From Fluviicoccus sp. (GTDB lineage: Bacteria > Pseudomonadota > Gammaproteobacteria > Pseudomonadales > Moraxellaceae): DNA of 64,000 bases. The notes beneath the pieces are model-generated. The model saw only the letters and a list, made by a program, of their open reading frames with translations. It was not told the DNA's origin and did not search any database. The DNA is taken from positions 62,001 through 126,000 of the forward strand of contig NZ_JAUSMX010000032.1 of NCBI RefSeq assembly GCF_030646115.1. The letters run 5' to 3'. How positions within the stretch are numbered: position 1 is the first letter of the stretch; the number at the start of each line of letters is the position of its first letter. The position numbers were made by a program, and so were the translations under genes. Below, in pieces: positions 41,480 through 50,668 of this stretch.

Positions 41480-43762
41480 ATGTCCGCCGTACGTCCCGCC
41501 ACCCAGGCATCCGCCTCGTCCCCTGTTCCCCTCTTCGGCCACGACAAATACTGGGCCGAATGTTTCGGCAGCGCGCCATTTTTGCCCATGAGCCGGGCCG
41601 AGATGGACCAGCTGGGCTGGGATGCCTGCGACATCATTATCGTCACTGGCGATGCCTATGTCGACCATCCCAGCTTCGGCATGGCAATCATCGGCCGTTT
41701 GCTGGAAGCACAGGGCTTCCGTGTCGGCATCATCGCGCAGCCGGACTGGAATTCCGCCGAGCCGTTCAAGGCGCTGGGAGAACCGACGCTGTTCTTCGGT
41801 GTGGCGGCGGGGAACATGGACTCCATGATCAACCGTTACACGGCCGATCGCAAGATCCGCTCTGACGACGCCTATTCGCCGGGCGGCGAGGGCGGACGCC
41901 GTCCCGATCGCTGTTCCATCGTTTACGCCCAGCGCACCCGCGAGGCCTATCCGCATGTGCCGATTGTCATGGGCGGTATCGAGGCCAGCCTGCGCCGCAT
42001 CGCCCACTATGACTACTGGCAGGACAAGGTGCGCCGCTCGCTGCTGCTGGACGCCAAGGCCGACATCCTCGTTTACGGCAACGCCGAGCGCGCCATTGTC
42101 GAGGTGGCGCACCGGCTGGCCAAGGGCGAGAACATCCGCGACATCACCGACCTGCGCGGCACCGCCTTCCTGCGTCGCGACACGCCGGAGGGCTGGTTTG
42201 AGCTGGAATCGACCGATGTCGACCATCCCGGCCGCGTCGATCCGATCATCAATCCGTATGTGAATACGCAGGACACCGAGTCTTGTGAAGTCGAAAAGCA
42301 GAAGTCCGACGCCTCGCCGGTCAATATCGACAGTGAAGTGCAGGTAGTGACGCTGCGCCCCGGCAATGCGCTCAAGCATCGGATGCCGCCGCGCGACAAG
42401 ACCGTGATCCGCCTGCCGTCCTACGAGCAGGTCAAGGGTGACCCGGTGTATTACGCCCACGCCAACCGCGTGCTGCACCTGGAAACCAATCCCGGCAACG
42501 CCCGTGCGCTGGTGCAGCGTCATGGCGACCGCGAAGTGTGGATCAACCCGCCGCCCATTCCGCTCAGCACCGAGGAAATGGACTACGTCTTCGACCTGCC
42601 GTACGCGCGGGTGCCGCACCCGGCGTATGGGGATGCGCGCATTCCCGCCTACGAGATGATCCGTTTCTCGGTGAACATCATGCGCGGCTGCTTCGGCGGC
42701 TGCACCTTCTGTTCCATCACCGAGCACGAAGGCCGCATTATCCAGAACCGTTCCGAAGACTCCATCATCCGCGAAATCGAGCAGATGCGCACCGTGCCGG
42801 GGTTCACCGGCATTGTCTCTGATCTGGGCGGTCCCACCGCCAACATGTACCGGCTGGCCTGCAAGTCGCCGAAGATCGAGGCTGCCTGTCGCAAGCCGTC
42901 CTGCGTCTACCCGGACATCTGCGACAACCTCGGCACCGACCACTCGCATCTGATCGAACTCTACCGCCGCGCCCGCAAGCTGCCGGGGGTGAAGAAGATC
43001 CTGATCGGTTCCGGCCTGCGCTACGATCTGGCGGTGCGTTCGCCCGAATATGTGCGTGAACTGGTGACGCACCATGTCGGCGGCTACCTGAAGATTGCGC
43101 CCGAGCACACCGAGGGCGGTCCGTTGTCGAAGATGATGAAACCCGGCATCGGCGCCTTTGACCGCTTCAAGCAGATGTTCGACCGTTTCTCCAAGGAAGC
43201 GGGCAAGGAACAGTACCTGATTCCGTACTTCATCGCGGCGCACCCCGGCACCACCGATGCCGACATGATGAATCTGGCGGTCTGGCTGAAGAAGAACGGT
43301 TTCCGCGCCGACCAGGTGCAGACCTTCTACCCCTCGCCGATGGCCACCGCCACGGCCATGTACCATTCCGGCAAGAACCCGCTGCGCAAGGTGACGCGCG
43401 ACAGCGAGACGGTGGATATCGTCAAGGGCGACCGCCGCCGCCGTCTGCACAAGGCCTTCCTGCGCTACCACGACCCCAACAACTGGCCGCTGCTGCGCGA
43501 TGCCTTGAAAGCCATGGGCCGTGCCGACCTGATCGGCAACGGCAAGCACCATCTGATCCCCACCTACCAGCCGGTGATGGACGGGACTTACCAGACGGCG
43601 CGCAAGAAGAACTCGTCGGTGGAGCAGGGCAAGTCGCAAAAGGTGACGGCGAAGAAGGGACGCATCCTGACCCAGCATACCGGCCTGCCGCCGCGTGAAA
43701 CCGGCGCGGGCAAAGCGCCCATGGTCCCGAAACGGCCGGTGAAGAAACGTACCAGTCGTTAA
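41480..43762 (+). CDS. ygiQ: YgiQ family radical SAM protein
   Basis: A 760-residue UPF0313/YgiQ radical SAM protein. The N-terminal ~300 residues have the YgiQ-specific domain ([29 protein letters not shown] ... [32 protein letters not shown]). The radical SAM cluster is C-x3-C-x2-C in [13 protein letters not shown], and [19 protein letters not shown] is family-typical. The C-terminus is basic (KKRTSR). Start 41480 (MSAVRPAT) is preferred to TTG 41465. Biochemical role not established. Single gene with a strong terminator. Confidence 0.95.
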   Translation: MSAVRPATQASASSPVPLFGHDKYWAECFGSAPFLPMSRAEMDQLGWDACDIIIVTGDAYVDHPSFGMAIIGRLLEAQGFRVGIIAQPDWNSAEPFKALGEPTLFFGVAAGNMDSMINRYTADRKIRSDDAYSPGGEGGRRPDRCSIVYAQRTREAYPHVPIVMGGIEASLRRIAHYDYWQDKVRRSLLLDAKADILVYGNAERAIVEVAHRLAKGENIRDITDLRGTAFLRRDTPEGWFELESTDVDHPGRVDPIINPYVNTQDTESCEVEKQKSDASPVNIDSEVQVVTLRPGNALKHRMPPRDKTVIRLPSYEQVKGDPVYYAHANRVLHLETNPGNARALVQRHGDREVWINPPPIPLSTEEMDYVFDLPYARVPHPAYGDARIPAYEMIRFSVNIMRGCFGGCTFCSITEHEGRIIQNRSEDSIIREIEQMRTVPGFTGIVSDLGGPTANMYRLACKSPKIEAACRKPSCVYPDICDNLGTDHSHLIELYRRARKLPGVKKILIGSGLRYDLAVRSPEYVRELVTHHVGGYLKIAPEHTEGGPLSKMMKPGIGAFDRFKQMFDRFSKEAGKEQYLIPYFIAAHPGTTDADMMNLAVWLKKNGFRADQVQTFYPSPMATATAMYHSGKNPLRKVTRDSETVDIVKGDRRRRLHKAFLRYHDPNNWPLLRDALKAMGRADLIGNGKHHLIPTYQPVMDGTYQTARKKNSSVEQGKSQKVTAKKGRILTQHTGLPPRETGAGKAPMVPKRPVKKRTSR

Positions 43763-43770
43763 GGAAAACC

Positions 43771-43798
43771 AAAGGGCGCGGAATTCGCGCCCTTTTTG
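43771..43798 (+). terminator. Rho-independent terminator of ygiQ
   Basis: AAAGGGCGCG-GAATT-CGCGCCCTTT with T5 at 43793-43797. Confidence 0.9.
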
Positions 43799-43879
43799 TA
43801 CGTGTAATCGCCCGGTTAAAAGCGTTGCGCTTTTGTTTTGTCCAGCTTGCAAGCCGGCTCATTTTCCATATAGTCAAAG

Positions 43880-44001
43880 CTCATCTCCATGGGGAGTAGC
43901 TTCCCTGGCGCGACATCGTCAATACGTTGCCTTTCGGCAGCCGGTGTCGCCGCAGCCTGTTGTTTCCGCTGCAAGCAAGACCGTGGATGGCGTTTGCCAT
44001 C
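43880..44001 (+). promoter_or_regulatory. yybP-ykoY manganese riboswitch upstream of terC
   Basis: Conserved L1 GGGGAGTAGC (43891-43900), CGTCAATACG, and L3 GCAAGACCG (43975-43983) match the yybP-ykoY aptamer that docks two loops around Mn2+. The expression platform begins with hairpin GATGGC-GTTT-GCCATC (43986-44001). It lies in the 270-bp leader of a TerC-family gene, a standard partner (E. coli alx). Expected to switch on the gene at high Mn2+. Confidence 0.88.
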
Positions 44002-44070
44002 GGTCGTGCCTGTCATTCCTGACTTTTCCGGTGGCAATCCTTTTAAACCTTGAACAAGGGGGATTTCCCG

Positions 44071-45027
44071 ATGGAAACCATTGCTACACCTTTACTTTGG
44101 GGCGCCTTCGCGCTCAGTGTCGTAGTTGCACTGTGGGTGGACTTTGCCGGGCTGAAAAGCCGTGGCAAGGAAGGTGTCACTTTCCGCAGCGCATTGAACT
44201 GGTCGCTGGTCTGGTTCACGCTGGCGCTGGCCTTCGGCGGCCTGCTGTGGTGGGAGCTGAGCGGCACGCTGGGCAGTGAACTCGCCAATGAGCGCACGCT
44301 GGAGTACTTCACCGGCTATCTGGTTGAAAAGTCGCTGGCGGTAGACAACGTCTTCATTTTCCTGCTGATATTCAGTTATTTTGCGCTGCCGGTGCATTTA
44401 CAGCGCCGGGTGCTGCTGTACGGGGTGCTGGGCGCCATCATCCTCCGCGCCATCATGATCTTCATTGGCGGCTGGCTGATTGCCGAATTCCACTGGATTC
44501 TCTATGTGTTCGGCGCGTTCCTGGTGCTGACCGGTGTTAAGATGTGGCAGGCCGCGCATGAAGAGCCCTCGCTGGAAGACAACGCCCTGCTGAAGTGGCT
44601 GAAGAACCATATCCCGATGTCGAAGGACTATGACGGTGAGAAGTTCTTTATCTGGGAAAACGGCAAGCGCGTGGCGACGCCGTTGTTCCTGGTGCTGATC
44701 TTTGTGGAGTTGAGCGATGTGATGTTTGCCGTAGACAGCATCCCGGCCATCTTCGCCATCACCAGCGACCCCTTCATCGTACTGACCTCCAACATCTACG
44801 CCATCATGGGCCTGCGCGCCATGTACTTCATGCTGGCCGGGGTGGCGGACCGTTTCAGCCTGCTGAATTACGGCCTGGCGGTGATCCTGGTGTTTATCGG
44901 CACCAAGATGCTGTTGCTGGACGTGGTGAAGGTGCCGGCGCTGGTGTCGCTGGCGGTGATTGTGACCATCCTGACGATCACTGTTTACCTGAGTCTGCGC
45001 AAGACTCAAAAAACCTTTGGGTCTTGA
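44071..45027 (+). CDS. TerC family integral membrane protein, probable Mn2+ exporter (Alx-like)
   Basis: A 318-residue inner-membrane protein with about nine helices and the TerC signatures EYFTGYLVEKSLAVDNVFIFLLIF and ELSDVMFAVDSIPAIFAIT, whose acidic residues are the metal site. ATG 44071 (METIATPLL) has AAGGGGG upstream; the frame start at 44050 has none. The yybP-ykoY riboswitch argues for manganese export or metalation of secreted proteins. A repeat cluster follows the stop. Confidence 0.93.
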   Translation: METIATPLLWGAFALSVVVALWVDFAGLKSRGKEGVTFRSALNWSLVWFTLALAFGGLLWWELSGTLGSELANERTLEYFTGYLVEKSLAVDNVFIFLLIFSYFALPVHLQRRVLLYGVLGAIILRAIMIFIGGWLIAEFHWILYVFGAFLVLTGVKMWQAAHEEPSLEDNALLKWLKNHIPMSKDYDGEKFFIWENGKRVATPLFLVLIFVELSDVMFAVDSIPAIFAITSDPFIVLTSNIYAIMGLRAMYFMLAGVADRFSLLNYGLAVILVFIGTKMLLLDVVKVPALVSLAVIVTILTITVYLSLRKTQKTFGS

Positions 45028-45053
45028 TGGTTTCTTCTCTTCACCTCCCGTAG

Positions 45054-45160
45054 GGGCGCATCGCATGCGCCCTCGCGAACGAACACCCCCTGTAGGTCGG
45101 GCTTAAGCCCGACACCGCTCTCCGATCGAAGGGTGTTGTCGGGTTGAAACCCGACCTACA
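45054..45160. repeat. Composite repeat: GGGCGCA palindrome plus BIME
   Basis: GGGCGCA-N5-TGCGCCC (45054-45072), then TGTAGGTCGGGCTTAAGCCCGAC (45091-45113) and its inverted partner (45138-45160). The first palindrome plus REP order recurs at 47024-47084; the BIME recurs at 36155-36225. Confidence 0.85.
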
Positions 45161-46025
45161 GGGTCTTGAACAACCGCACCACCGAGCTCAAATCCTCCAG
45201 TCCCGCCCCTTTACCCGCATGCTGCCTCAGCAACTGCGACGCCAGCGCCGACACCGGCACGCTGCTCAGATGTTCCTTGGCCAACGCCACCGCATTATCC
45301 AGATCCTTCAGCAAGGTATTCACCTTCCACTGCACCGGCTCGAAGCTGTCCGTCGCCATGCGTGGTGCAAGTATCTGGAAGGGCAGGGAGTCTGCAAACC
45401 CTCCGGCCAGAGCCGGGGCCAGTTTGGTGGCGTCCACGCCGGCCTTGGCGGCCAGCGCCACCGTTTCTGCGATCAGCAAGGCATTGCCGGCGACAATCAT
45501 CTGGTTGCAGATCTTGGTGATCTGGCCGCTGCCCACCGGGCCCATGTGCGTCAACCGCTGCGACAGGTGCGCGGCAATCGGCCGCAGGCGCTCCACCGCT
45601 TCCGGTCGGCCACCCGCCATGATCACCAGCATGCCGCTTTCCGCACCGCCGACACCACCGGATACCGGCGCATCCACCCAATCCACGCCTTTGGCCGCCA
45701 GACGGGTGGCGAAGTCGCGGGTTGCCTCGGGGGTGATGCTGGAGAAGTCCACGATCAGTTGGCCGTGGCGTAAGAACCCGGCCAATCCGTGTTCTCCGAA
45801 CAATACGGCTTCTACGGCGGCGGTATCCGCCAGACAGAGCAGGATGACGTTGCAGCGGTCAGACATCCCGGCGAGACTGGCCGCGATACGGGCACCCTGA
45901 TCGGCGAGGGCGTCACATTTGCCGGGCGACCGGTTCCAGACCTCGACTGAATGGCCTGCGGCCAGCAGCCGGGCGGCCATGCGACTGCCCATCAGACCTA
46001 TGCCGACAAAACCAAGATGTTCCAT
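45156..46025 (-). CDS. 3-hydroxyisobutyrate dehydrogenase-family oxidoreductase
   Basis: A 289-residue beta-hydroxyacid dehydrogenase: Rossmann GFVGIGLMGSRMA, substrate loop DAPVSGGVGGAESGML, catalytic Lys in GSGQITKICNQM, C-terminal helical domain. NRSPGK after strand 2 suggests NADP preference. Substrate could be 3-hydroxyisobutyrate, tartronate semialdehyde or a related acid. The TAG stop comes from the REP palindrome, so the C-terminus may have been set by repeat insertion. Diverges from the MBL gene. Confidence 0.9.
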   Translation of the reverse strand: MEHLGFVGIGLMGSRMAARLLAAGHSVEVWNRSPGKCDALADQGARIAASLAGMSDRCNVILLCLADTAAVEAVLFGEHGLAGFLRHGQLIVDFSSITPEATRDFATRLAAKGVDWVDAPVSGGVGGAESGMLVIMAGGRPEAVERLRPIAAHLSQRLTHMGPVGSGQITKICNQMIVAGNALLIAETVALAAKAGVDATKLAPALAGGFADSLPFQILAPRMATDSFEPVQWKVNTLLKDLDNAVALAKEHLSSVPVSALASQLLRQHAGKGAGLEDLSSVVRLFKTL

Positions 46026-46129
46026 GACGCGCCTCCGGAGCAGGGGTAAACCGGGATTCTACCTGCCTTGCAGCGGTCATCACAAAGGGCGATGATGGAA
46101 AGATAGGTACTCAATTCCCGAGGATCGAC

Positions 46130-47005
46130 ATGCTGAAAAAATGGCTGGGCCTGACTGCGCCGGAGGCTTCCCTGTACAGCGCACCGCTGCCTGCGGGCGA
46201 GGGCTGGCTGGAGATGACCTATCTTGGCACGGCCGGTTTTGTGTTGAAGACGCCGCAGCGGACCGTGGTGCTGGATCCGTATCTGAGCCGCGCCAATATC
46301 CTGGATACGCTGACCAAGCCGCTGCATGTGCAGCCGGGACTGTTGAGCAAGCACATACCCCACGCCGATGACGTGCTGATCGGGCATGCCCACTACGACC
46401 ATATTCTGGATGCGCCTGCGTTATGCAAGATGACCGGGGCGCGGTTGATCGGTTCGGTGGCGGCCTGCAATGTCGGTCGGGCGGCGGGCTTGCCAGAGTC
46501 ACAACTGGTGGAGACGCACGGGCGGGAGGATATTGCCTGCGGAGCGTGGACGGTGCGCGGGCTGCCGTCGATTCACGGCAAGGCGATTTTCGGGCGGATT
46601 CCCTTGCCGGGCGACATGCTGACGCCGCCGCCGTGGCCGCCGCGCTTTCACCAGTTGAAGCACGGGCAGGTGCTGAACTGGCTGGTGGATACCGGGTCGC
46701 TGAAGGTGGTGCATATTGATTCGGCGGATTTCATTCCTTCCGAGTTGCAGGGGATTCAGGCGGATGTGGTCTGCCTGTGCGCCATCGGGCGGAAGTATCG
46801 GCCGGATTATGTGAAGGAGGTGGTGGCCTTGCTGAAGCCGAAGTGGATTGTGCCTTGCCATTGGGACACGATGTTTACGCCGTTTGAGGCGGAGCCGGAG
46901 ATGATTCCGGGGGTGGATTTGGCGGGGATGGTGAGGGAGATTGAGGCGGAGGGGGTGACGGCGGTTGTTATGCCGATGCGGGGGAAACAGGTCTTTTCCC
47001 GCTGA
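46130..47005 (+). CDS. MBL-fold metallo-hydrolase
   Basis: A 291-residue metallo-beta-lactamase-fold enzyme. Metal motif HAHYDH in VLIGHAHYDHILDAPAL, further ligands in SIHGK, HIDSADF and PCHWDTMF. YLGTAGFVLKTPQRTVVLDPYLSR resembles the UlaG/NAPE-PLD-like branch acting on phosphoesters or lactones. GAGG lies before the ATG. No signal peptide. Substrate unknown. A repeat-rich intergenic region follows. Confidence 0.88.
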   Translation: MLKKWLGLTAPEASLYSAPLPAGEGWLEMTYLGTAGFVLKTPQRTVVLDPYLSRANILDTLTKPLHVQPGLLSKHIPHADDVLIGHAHYDHILDAPALCKMTGARLIGSVAACNVGRAAGLPESQLVETHGREDIACGAWTVRGLPSIHGKAIFGRIPLPGDMLTPPPWPPRFHQLKHGQVLNWLVDTGSLKVVHIDSADFIPSELQGIQADVVCLCAIGRKYRPDYVKEVVALLKPKWIVPCHWDTMFTPFEAEPEMIPGVDLAGMVREIEAEGVTAVVMPMRGKQVFSR

Positions 47006-47018
47006 ATTTTCCCTGATC

Positions 47019-47338
47019 CGTAGGGGCGCAGTGCGTGCGCCCTTGCATTCGGACAAAACGGTGTAGGTCGGGCTTCAGCCCGACATGTTGCTCCCGTTGC
47101 AGAGGTTATCCGCCTGCCGCGGGCCCTACTTTTCTCTTGGGAAAAGTAGGCAAAACCGCGTCCTTCGCCAAAACTCGCGAGCCGCCGGTTCGCTGTTTGA
47201 CGGTATCGCTTCAATCACTTCGTTATCCGACCCGCCGCTCAAACAGTTGGCTGCGGACCGCTTGTTTTGTGCTGCAGGTAGCCTGGTTCCGTAGAGAATC
47301 CCCCTCTCCCCTTGTGGGAGAGGGTCGGGGAGAGGGGT
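47019..47338. repeat. Mosaic of intergenic palindromes (no gene)
   Basis: In order: GGGGCGCA / TGCGCCC (47023-47042); REP TGTAGGTCGGGCTTCAGCCCGAC (47062-47084); CCTACTTTTC / GAAAAGTAGG (47125-47150); a loose CTGTTTGACGG ... CCGCTCAAACAG pair (~47190-47246); CCCTCTCCC / GGGAGAGGG (47302-47324) followed by CGGGGAGAGGGG. Frames here give repetitive peptides (e.g. GRGFAYFSQEK) typical of spurious ORFs in such repeats. No gene seen in 47006-47350. Confidence 0.75.
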
Positions 47339-47350
47339 GCGGAAAGTTGA

Positions 47351-48148
47351 TCAGTCAAACTGCCTCTCCACATACCCCAGTTCCGGCTGTTTCGCCCGTT
47401 TTCCGGCAATCTTGAAGTTCTTGCCCAGCAGTAGCCGCCGTTGCCACTTCTTTTCCAGCGCCAGTGTTTCGGCGTCGCCTTCGCTGACCATGGCGTTCAA
47501 CACGCGTTTGGCGGCGAGGACGGCGTCGGGGGAGCGGGTGCAGATTTCGGCGGCGAGTTCGAGGGCTTTGCCCATCGGGTCGTCGCTGACGTGGCTGATC
47601 AGGCCGGCGGTCTTGGCGTCGGCGCCGTTGACGATGCGGGCGGTCATGGTCAGTTCCTTGGCCATGTCCAGGCCCACCAGGCCGCGCAGGGTGACGCTGA
47701 CGGCCATGTCGGGAACCAGGCCCCAGCGGGCTTCCATAATGGCCAGTTGCGAGTCCGGGGTGGCGATGCGGAAGTCAGCGCCCAAGGCCAGTTGCATGCC
47801 CGCGCCGAAGCAGTGGCCGTGGATGACGGCGATGACCGGCACCGGCAGGTCGCGCCAGATCAGGAACACGCGCTGGAACAGGTTGGGGCCGGGGCGGCTC
47901 AGTTCCCACATCGCGGTGAGCGAGTTCTTGGGGCTGCGCAGGTCGTTGAGGTCAATACCGGCGCTGAAAGAGGTGCCTTCGCCGGTCAGCAATACGGCGC
48001 GGACAGAGCGCTGTTCCTTCAGTTCTTCGCCAATGCGCAGCAGTTCGCGCAGCAGGTCAAAGCTCATGGCGTTGCGCTTGTCAGGGCGGTTGAGGCGTAC
48101 TTCCACCACGTTGTGCGGGTGGGTGATGATCTGGACGAGGTCGGTCAT
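47351..48148 (-). CDS. Enoyl-CoA hydratase/isomerase (crotonase) family protein
   Basis: A 265-residue crotonase-fold protein. Oxyanion-hole segments FSAGIDLNDL and GHCFGAGMQLALGADFRIA; the second catalytic position falls in MEARWGLVPDMA, where EARWG supplies the Glu. Family members hydrate or isomerise enoyl-CoAs in fatty-acid and aromatic degradation; the Asp in GIDLND is common in isomerase-type members. ATG 48148 is the start. Confidence 0.88.
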   Translation of the reverse strand: MTDLVQIITHPHNVVEVRLNRPDKRNAMSFDLLRELLRIGEELKEQRSVRAVLLTGEGTSFSAGIDLNDLRSPKNSLTAMWELSRPGPNLFQRVFLIWRDLPVPVIAVIHGHCFGAGMQLALGADFRIATPDSQLAIMEARWGLVPDMAVSVTLRGLVGLDMAKELTMTARIVNGADAKTAGLISHVSDDPMGKALELAAEICTRSPDAVLAAKRVLNAMVSEGDAETLALEKKWQRRLLLGKNFKIAGKRAKQPELGYVERQFD

Positions 48149-48253
48149 GGCTTTCTCGTAGAGCTTGCGGTGTGGGCGAGAGATTGCACGGATTCTGCCG
48201 GTCTGGCAATGCGTTTGAACCGGCAGTCATGGGCGGCAAGGTCAATACCACCT

Positions 48254-48285
48254 CAAAAAAAACCGGACGCCAAAGCGTCCGGTTC
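48254..48285 (-). terminator. Rho-independent terminator of ettA
   Basis: Minus strand AACCGGACGC-TTTG-GCGTCCGGTT followed by T8 (48262-48255). Confidence 0.92.
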
Positions 48286-48306
48286 TTGAATCAGGGAGGC
48301 GAGCTT

Positions 48307-49968
48307 TTAGCCGCCAATCTTCTTGTACTTGATCCGGTGCGGCCCCGAATCCTTGCCCAGCTTGGCTTTACGCCACGCTTCGAATTCGGTGTAGTTGCCA
48401 TCGAACCAGTCCACTTCATCGCCTTCAAAGGCCAGGATGTGGGTGGCGATCCGATCCAGGAACCAGCGATCGTGGGACACGCACATGACCACGCCGGGGA
48501 AGGTGAGGATGGCGTCTTCCAGGGCGCGAAGGGTTTCCACGTCCAGGTCGTTGGAAGGTTCATCGAGCAGGATGACGTTGGCGCCCGCCTGCAGGATCTT
48601 CGCCAGTTGCAACCGGTTGCGTTCACCGCCGGACAGCTCTCCAACGCGCTTCTGCTGGTCGGAGCCCTTGAAGTTGAAGCGGCCGATGTAGGCGCGCGAC
48701 GGCATTTCAAAGTCACCGACCTTGAGGATGTCCAGCCCGCCGGAGACTTCTTCCCAGACGGTCTTGTTGTTGTCGAGGTTGTCGCGTATCTGGCCGATGT
48801 AGGCGATCTTGACGCTGTCGCCGACAATGACTTCGCCGGTGTCGGGCTTCTGTTCGCCGGTGATCATGCGGAACAGCGTGGTCTTGCCCGCGCCATTTGG
48901 GCCGATGATGCCGACAATGGCGCCCTTGGGCACGGTGAAGCTGACGTTTTCGTACAGCAGGCGGTCTTCAAAACCCTTGCTGATGCCGCGCACATCCACC
49001 ACCACATCGCCCAGACGCGGTCCGGGCGGAATGTACAGCTCCTGGGTTTCGTTGCGCTTCTGGAATTCCTTGCTGGACAGCTCCTCGTAAGCGGCCAGAC
49101 GCGCCTTGCTCTTGGCCTGGCGCGCCTTCGGGTTCTGTTGCACCCACTCGGTTTCCCGCTTCAGGGCCTTGTAGTGGGCTTCTTCCTGCTTGTCTTCCTG
49201 TTCCAGGCGGGCGGTCTTCTGCTTCAGCCAGGAGGAATAGTTGCCTTCATAGGGAATGCCGTAGCCACGGTCCAGTTCCAGGATCCAGTCCGCGACGTTG
49301 TCGAGGAAGTAGCGGTCGTGGGTGATGGCGACGATGGTGCCGGGGAAGTCCTTGAGGAAGCGTTCCAGCCAGGAGACGGATTCGGCGTCCAAATGGTTGG
49401 TCGGTTCGTCCAGCAGCAGCATGTCGGGTTTGGACAGCAGCAGGCGGCACAGCGCCACGCGGCGGCGTTCACCGCCGGACAGCTTGCTGACGTCGGTATC
49501 CCACTCCGGCAGGCGCAGTGCATCGGCAGCCTGTTCCAGCGTGTTGTCGAGGTTGTGGGCGTCCCAGGCCTGGATGATGCCTTCCAGCTTTTCCTGTTCC
49601 ACGGCCAGCTTGTCGAAGTCGGCGTCTTCCATGGCGTATTCGGCAAACACTTCATCGAGGCGCTTCAGGGCGTCCAGCGCTTCACGCACGCCGTCTTCCA
49701 CGTTACCGCGCACGTCCTTGGTCGGATCGAGTTGCGGTTCCTGTTCGAGGTAGCCGATCTTGATGCCGGTCTGGGCGCGGGCTTCGCCCTGAAAGTCCTT
49801 GTCCACGCCCGCCATGATCTTCAGCAGCGTCGACTTGCCGGAGCCGTTCAGACCCAGCACGCCGATCTTGGCTCCGGGGAAGAAGGACAGCGAGATGTCC
49901 TTGAGGATTTGACGTTTCGGCGGCACGAGCTTGGAAACGCGGTTCATCGTGTAGATGTATTGCGCCAT
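48307..49968 (-). CDS. ettA: Energy-dependent translational throttle protein EttA (ABC-F)
   Basis: A 553-residue ABC-F ATPase gating the ribosome's first elongation step by ATP/ADP ratio. Two ABC cassettes: Walker A GLNGSGKST and GPNGAGKTT, signatures LSGGERRR and LSGGERNR, Walker B LLLDEPTNHLDAES and ILLDEPSNDLDVET. The EttA arm and P-site linker (LEQEDKQEEAHYKALKRETEWVQQNPKARQAKSKARLAAYEEL) lie between. No membrane domain. Start 49968 (MAQYIYTMNRVSK) is family-typical; the 48172-50055 antisense frame is a shadow. Confidence 0.96.
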   Translation of the reverse strand: MAQYIYTMNRVSKLVPPKRQILKDISLSFFPGAKIGVLGLNGSGKSTLLKIMAGVDKDFQGEARAQTGIKIGYLEQEPQLDPTKDVRGNVEDGVREALDALKRLDEVFAEYAMEDADFDKLAVEQEKLEGIIQAWDAHNLDNTLEQAADALRLPEWDTDVSKLSGGERRRVALCRLLLSKPDMLLLDEPTNHLDAESVSWLERFLKDFPGTIVAITHDRYFLDNVADWILELDRGYGIPYEGNYSSWLKQKTARLEQEDKQEEAHYKALKRETEWVQQNPKARQAKSKARLAAYEELSSKEFQKRNETQELYIPPGPRLGDVVVDVRGISKGFEDRLLYENVSFTVPKGAIVGIIGPNGAGKTTLFRMITGEQKPDTGEVIVGDSVKIAYIGQIRDNLDNNKTVWEEVSGGLDILKVGDFEMPSRAYIGRFNFKGSDQQKRVGELSGGERNRLQLAKILQAGANVILLDEPSNDLDVETLRALEDAILTFPGVVMCVSHDRWFLDRIATHILAFEGDEVDWFDGNYTEFEAWRKAKLGKDSGPHRIKYKKIGG

Positions 49969-50050
49969 GGGGAATACGACCTGTGGTGGTGCTGGAAAAA
50001 TGGCGCACAGTATAACGCTAACCGCTGCAAAACCGCAGGTTTGCCGAGGG

Positions 50051-50112
50051 GGTAACCGGCCATCAGGACATGTTCTGTTACAGACTGGATGGCCGGACGG
50101 GTTACCGGTAAC
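50051..50112. promoter_or_regulatory. Nested inverted repeats with GTTACC motifs upstream of NlpC/P60 gene
   Basis: GGTAACC (50051), GGCCATC / GATGGCC stem around a TGTTACA (50076-50082), then GTTACCGGTAAC (50101-50112), identical to the 12-bp palindrome at 25033-25044. Lies between divergent ettA and the NlpC/P60 gene. Confidence 0.5.
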
Positions 50113-50164
50113 GCTGTCAATGGGGTAGTTTCGGGAAATATTCGAGCAAAATGATGATTTTCCG

Positions 50165-50665
50165 ATGAATTGGCGCCGGATGACACCCCGATTTGCCGTA
50201 CTGCTGCTGACCATGTTTGCGCTGTTCGGCTGCACAACCAGCCGCGCCAGCATGCCCCATGCCGCGCTGCCCTATGTGTCCGGCGAGGACATGCTGATCT
50301 CCGCCTACAGCCTGATGGGTACGCCTTACCTGCCCGGCGGCAATACCCCGGCAGAGGGCTTTGATTGCAGCGGTTTCGTGCGTTATGTGCTGCTGGAGAA
50401 TGGAGTGTCGCTGCCGGAGCGGTCTTCCGAAGACATGTACCGGGCAGGCTGGCGGCCGGTCAGCCGCGATGCCCTGAAGCCGGGTGATCTGGTGTTCTTC
50501 CAGACCGGCCGCCAGTCGCGGGTCAACCATGTGGGTATCTATGTCGGTGACGGCCAGTTCATCCACGCCCCGGCGCGCGGCGGTGCGGTGCGGGTGGAAA
50601 GCCTGTCGCTGCCCTACTGGCAAAGCGCGTGGAGCGGCGCCCGCCGTGTTGCGGAAGGCGGTTAA
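50165..50665 (+). CDS. NlpC/P60 family lipoprotein peptidase
   Basis: A 166-residue cell-wall cysteine peptidase. Signal with lipobox LFGC (MTPRFAVLLLTMFALFGC). NlpC/P60 domain: catalytic Cys in FDCSGFVRYV, His in NHVGIYVGDG, third polar residue in FIHAPARGG. Cleaves gamma-D-Glu-meso-DAP bonds in peptidoglycan stem peptides, MepS/YafL-like. Start 50165 (MNWRRMTPR) or Met6. Preceded by the GTTACC inverted-repeat cluster. Convergent with the solute-binding protein gene, 3 bp apart. Confidence 0.92.
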   Translation: MNWRRMTPRFAVLLLTMFALFGCTTSRASMPHAALPYVSGEDMLISAYSLMGTPYLPGGNTPAEGFDCSGFVRYVLLENGVSLPERSSEDMYRAGWRPVSRDALKPGDLVFFQTGRQSRVNHVGIYVGDGQFIHAPARGGAVRVESLSLPYWQSAWSGARRVAEGG

Positions 50666-50668
50666 ACC

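Noticed and set aside
41429..43852. 807-codon open frame on the minus strand
   Set aside because: Shadow of ygiQ in high-GC DNA; no signal, domain or ribosome binding site.
46807..47214. Small minus-strand ORF after the MBL gene
   Set aside because: Made of palindromic repeats; the peptide GRGFAYFSQEK is a typical translation of such elements.
48172..50055. 627-codon open frame on the + strand
   Set aside because: Antisense shadow of ettA; composition is Val/Gln/His-rich with no domain, while ettA has two complete ABC cassettes.
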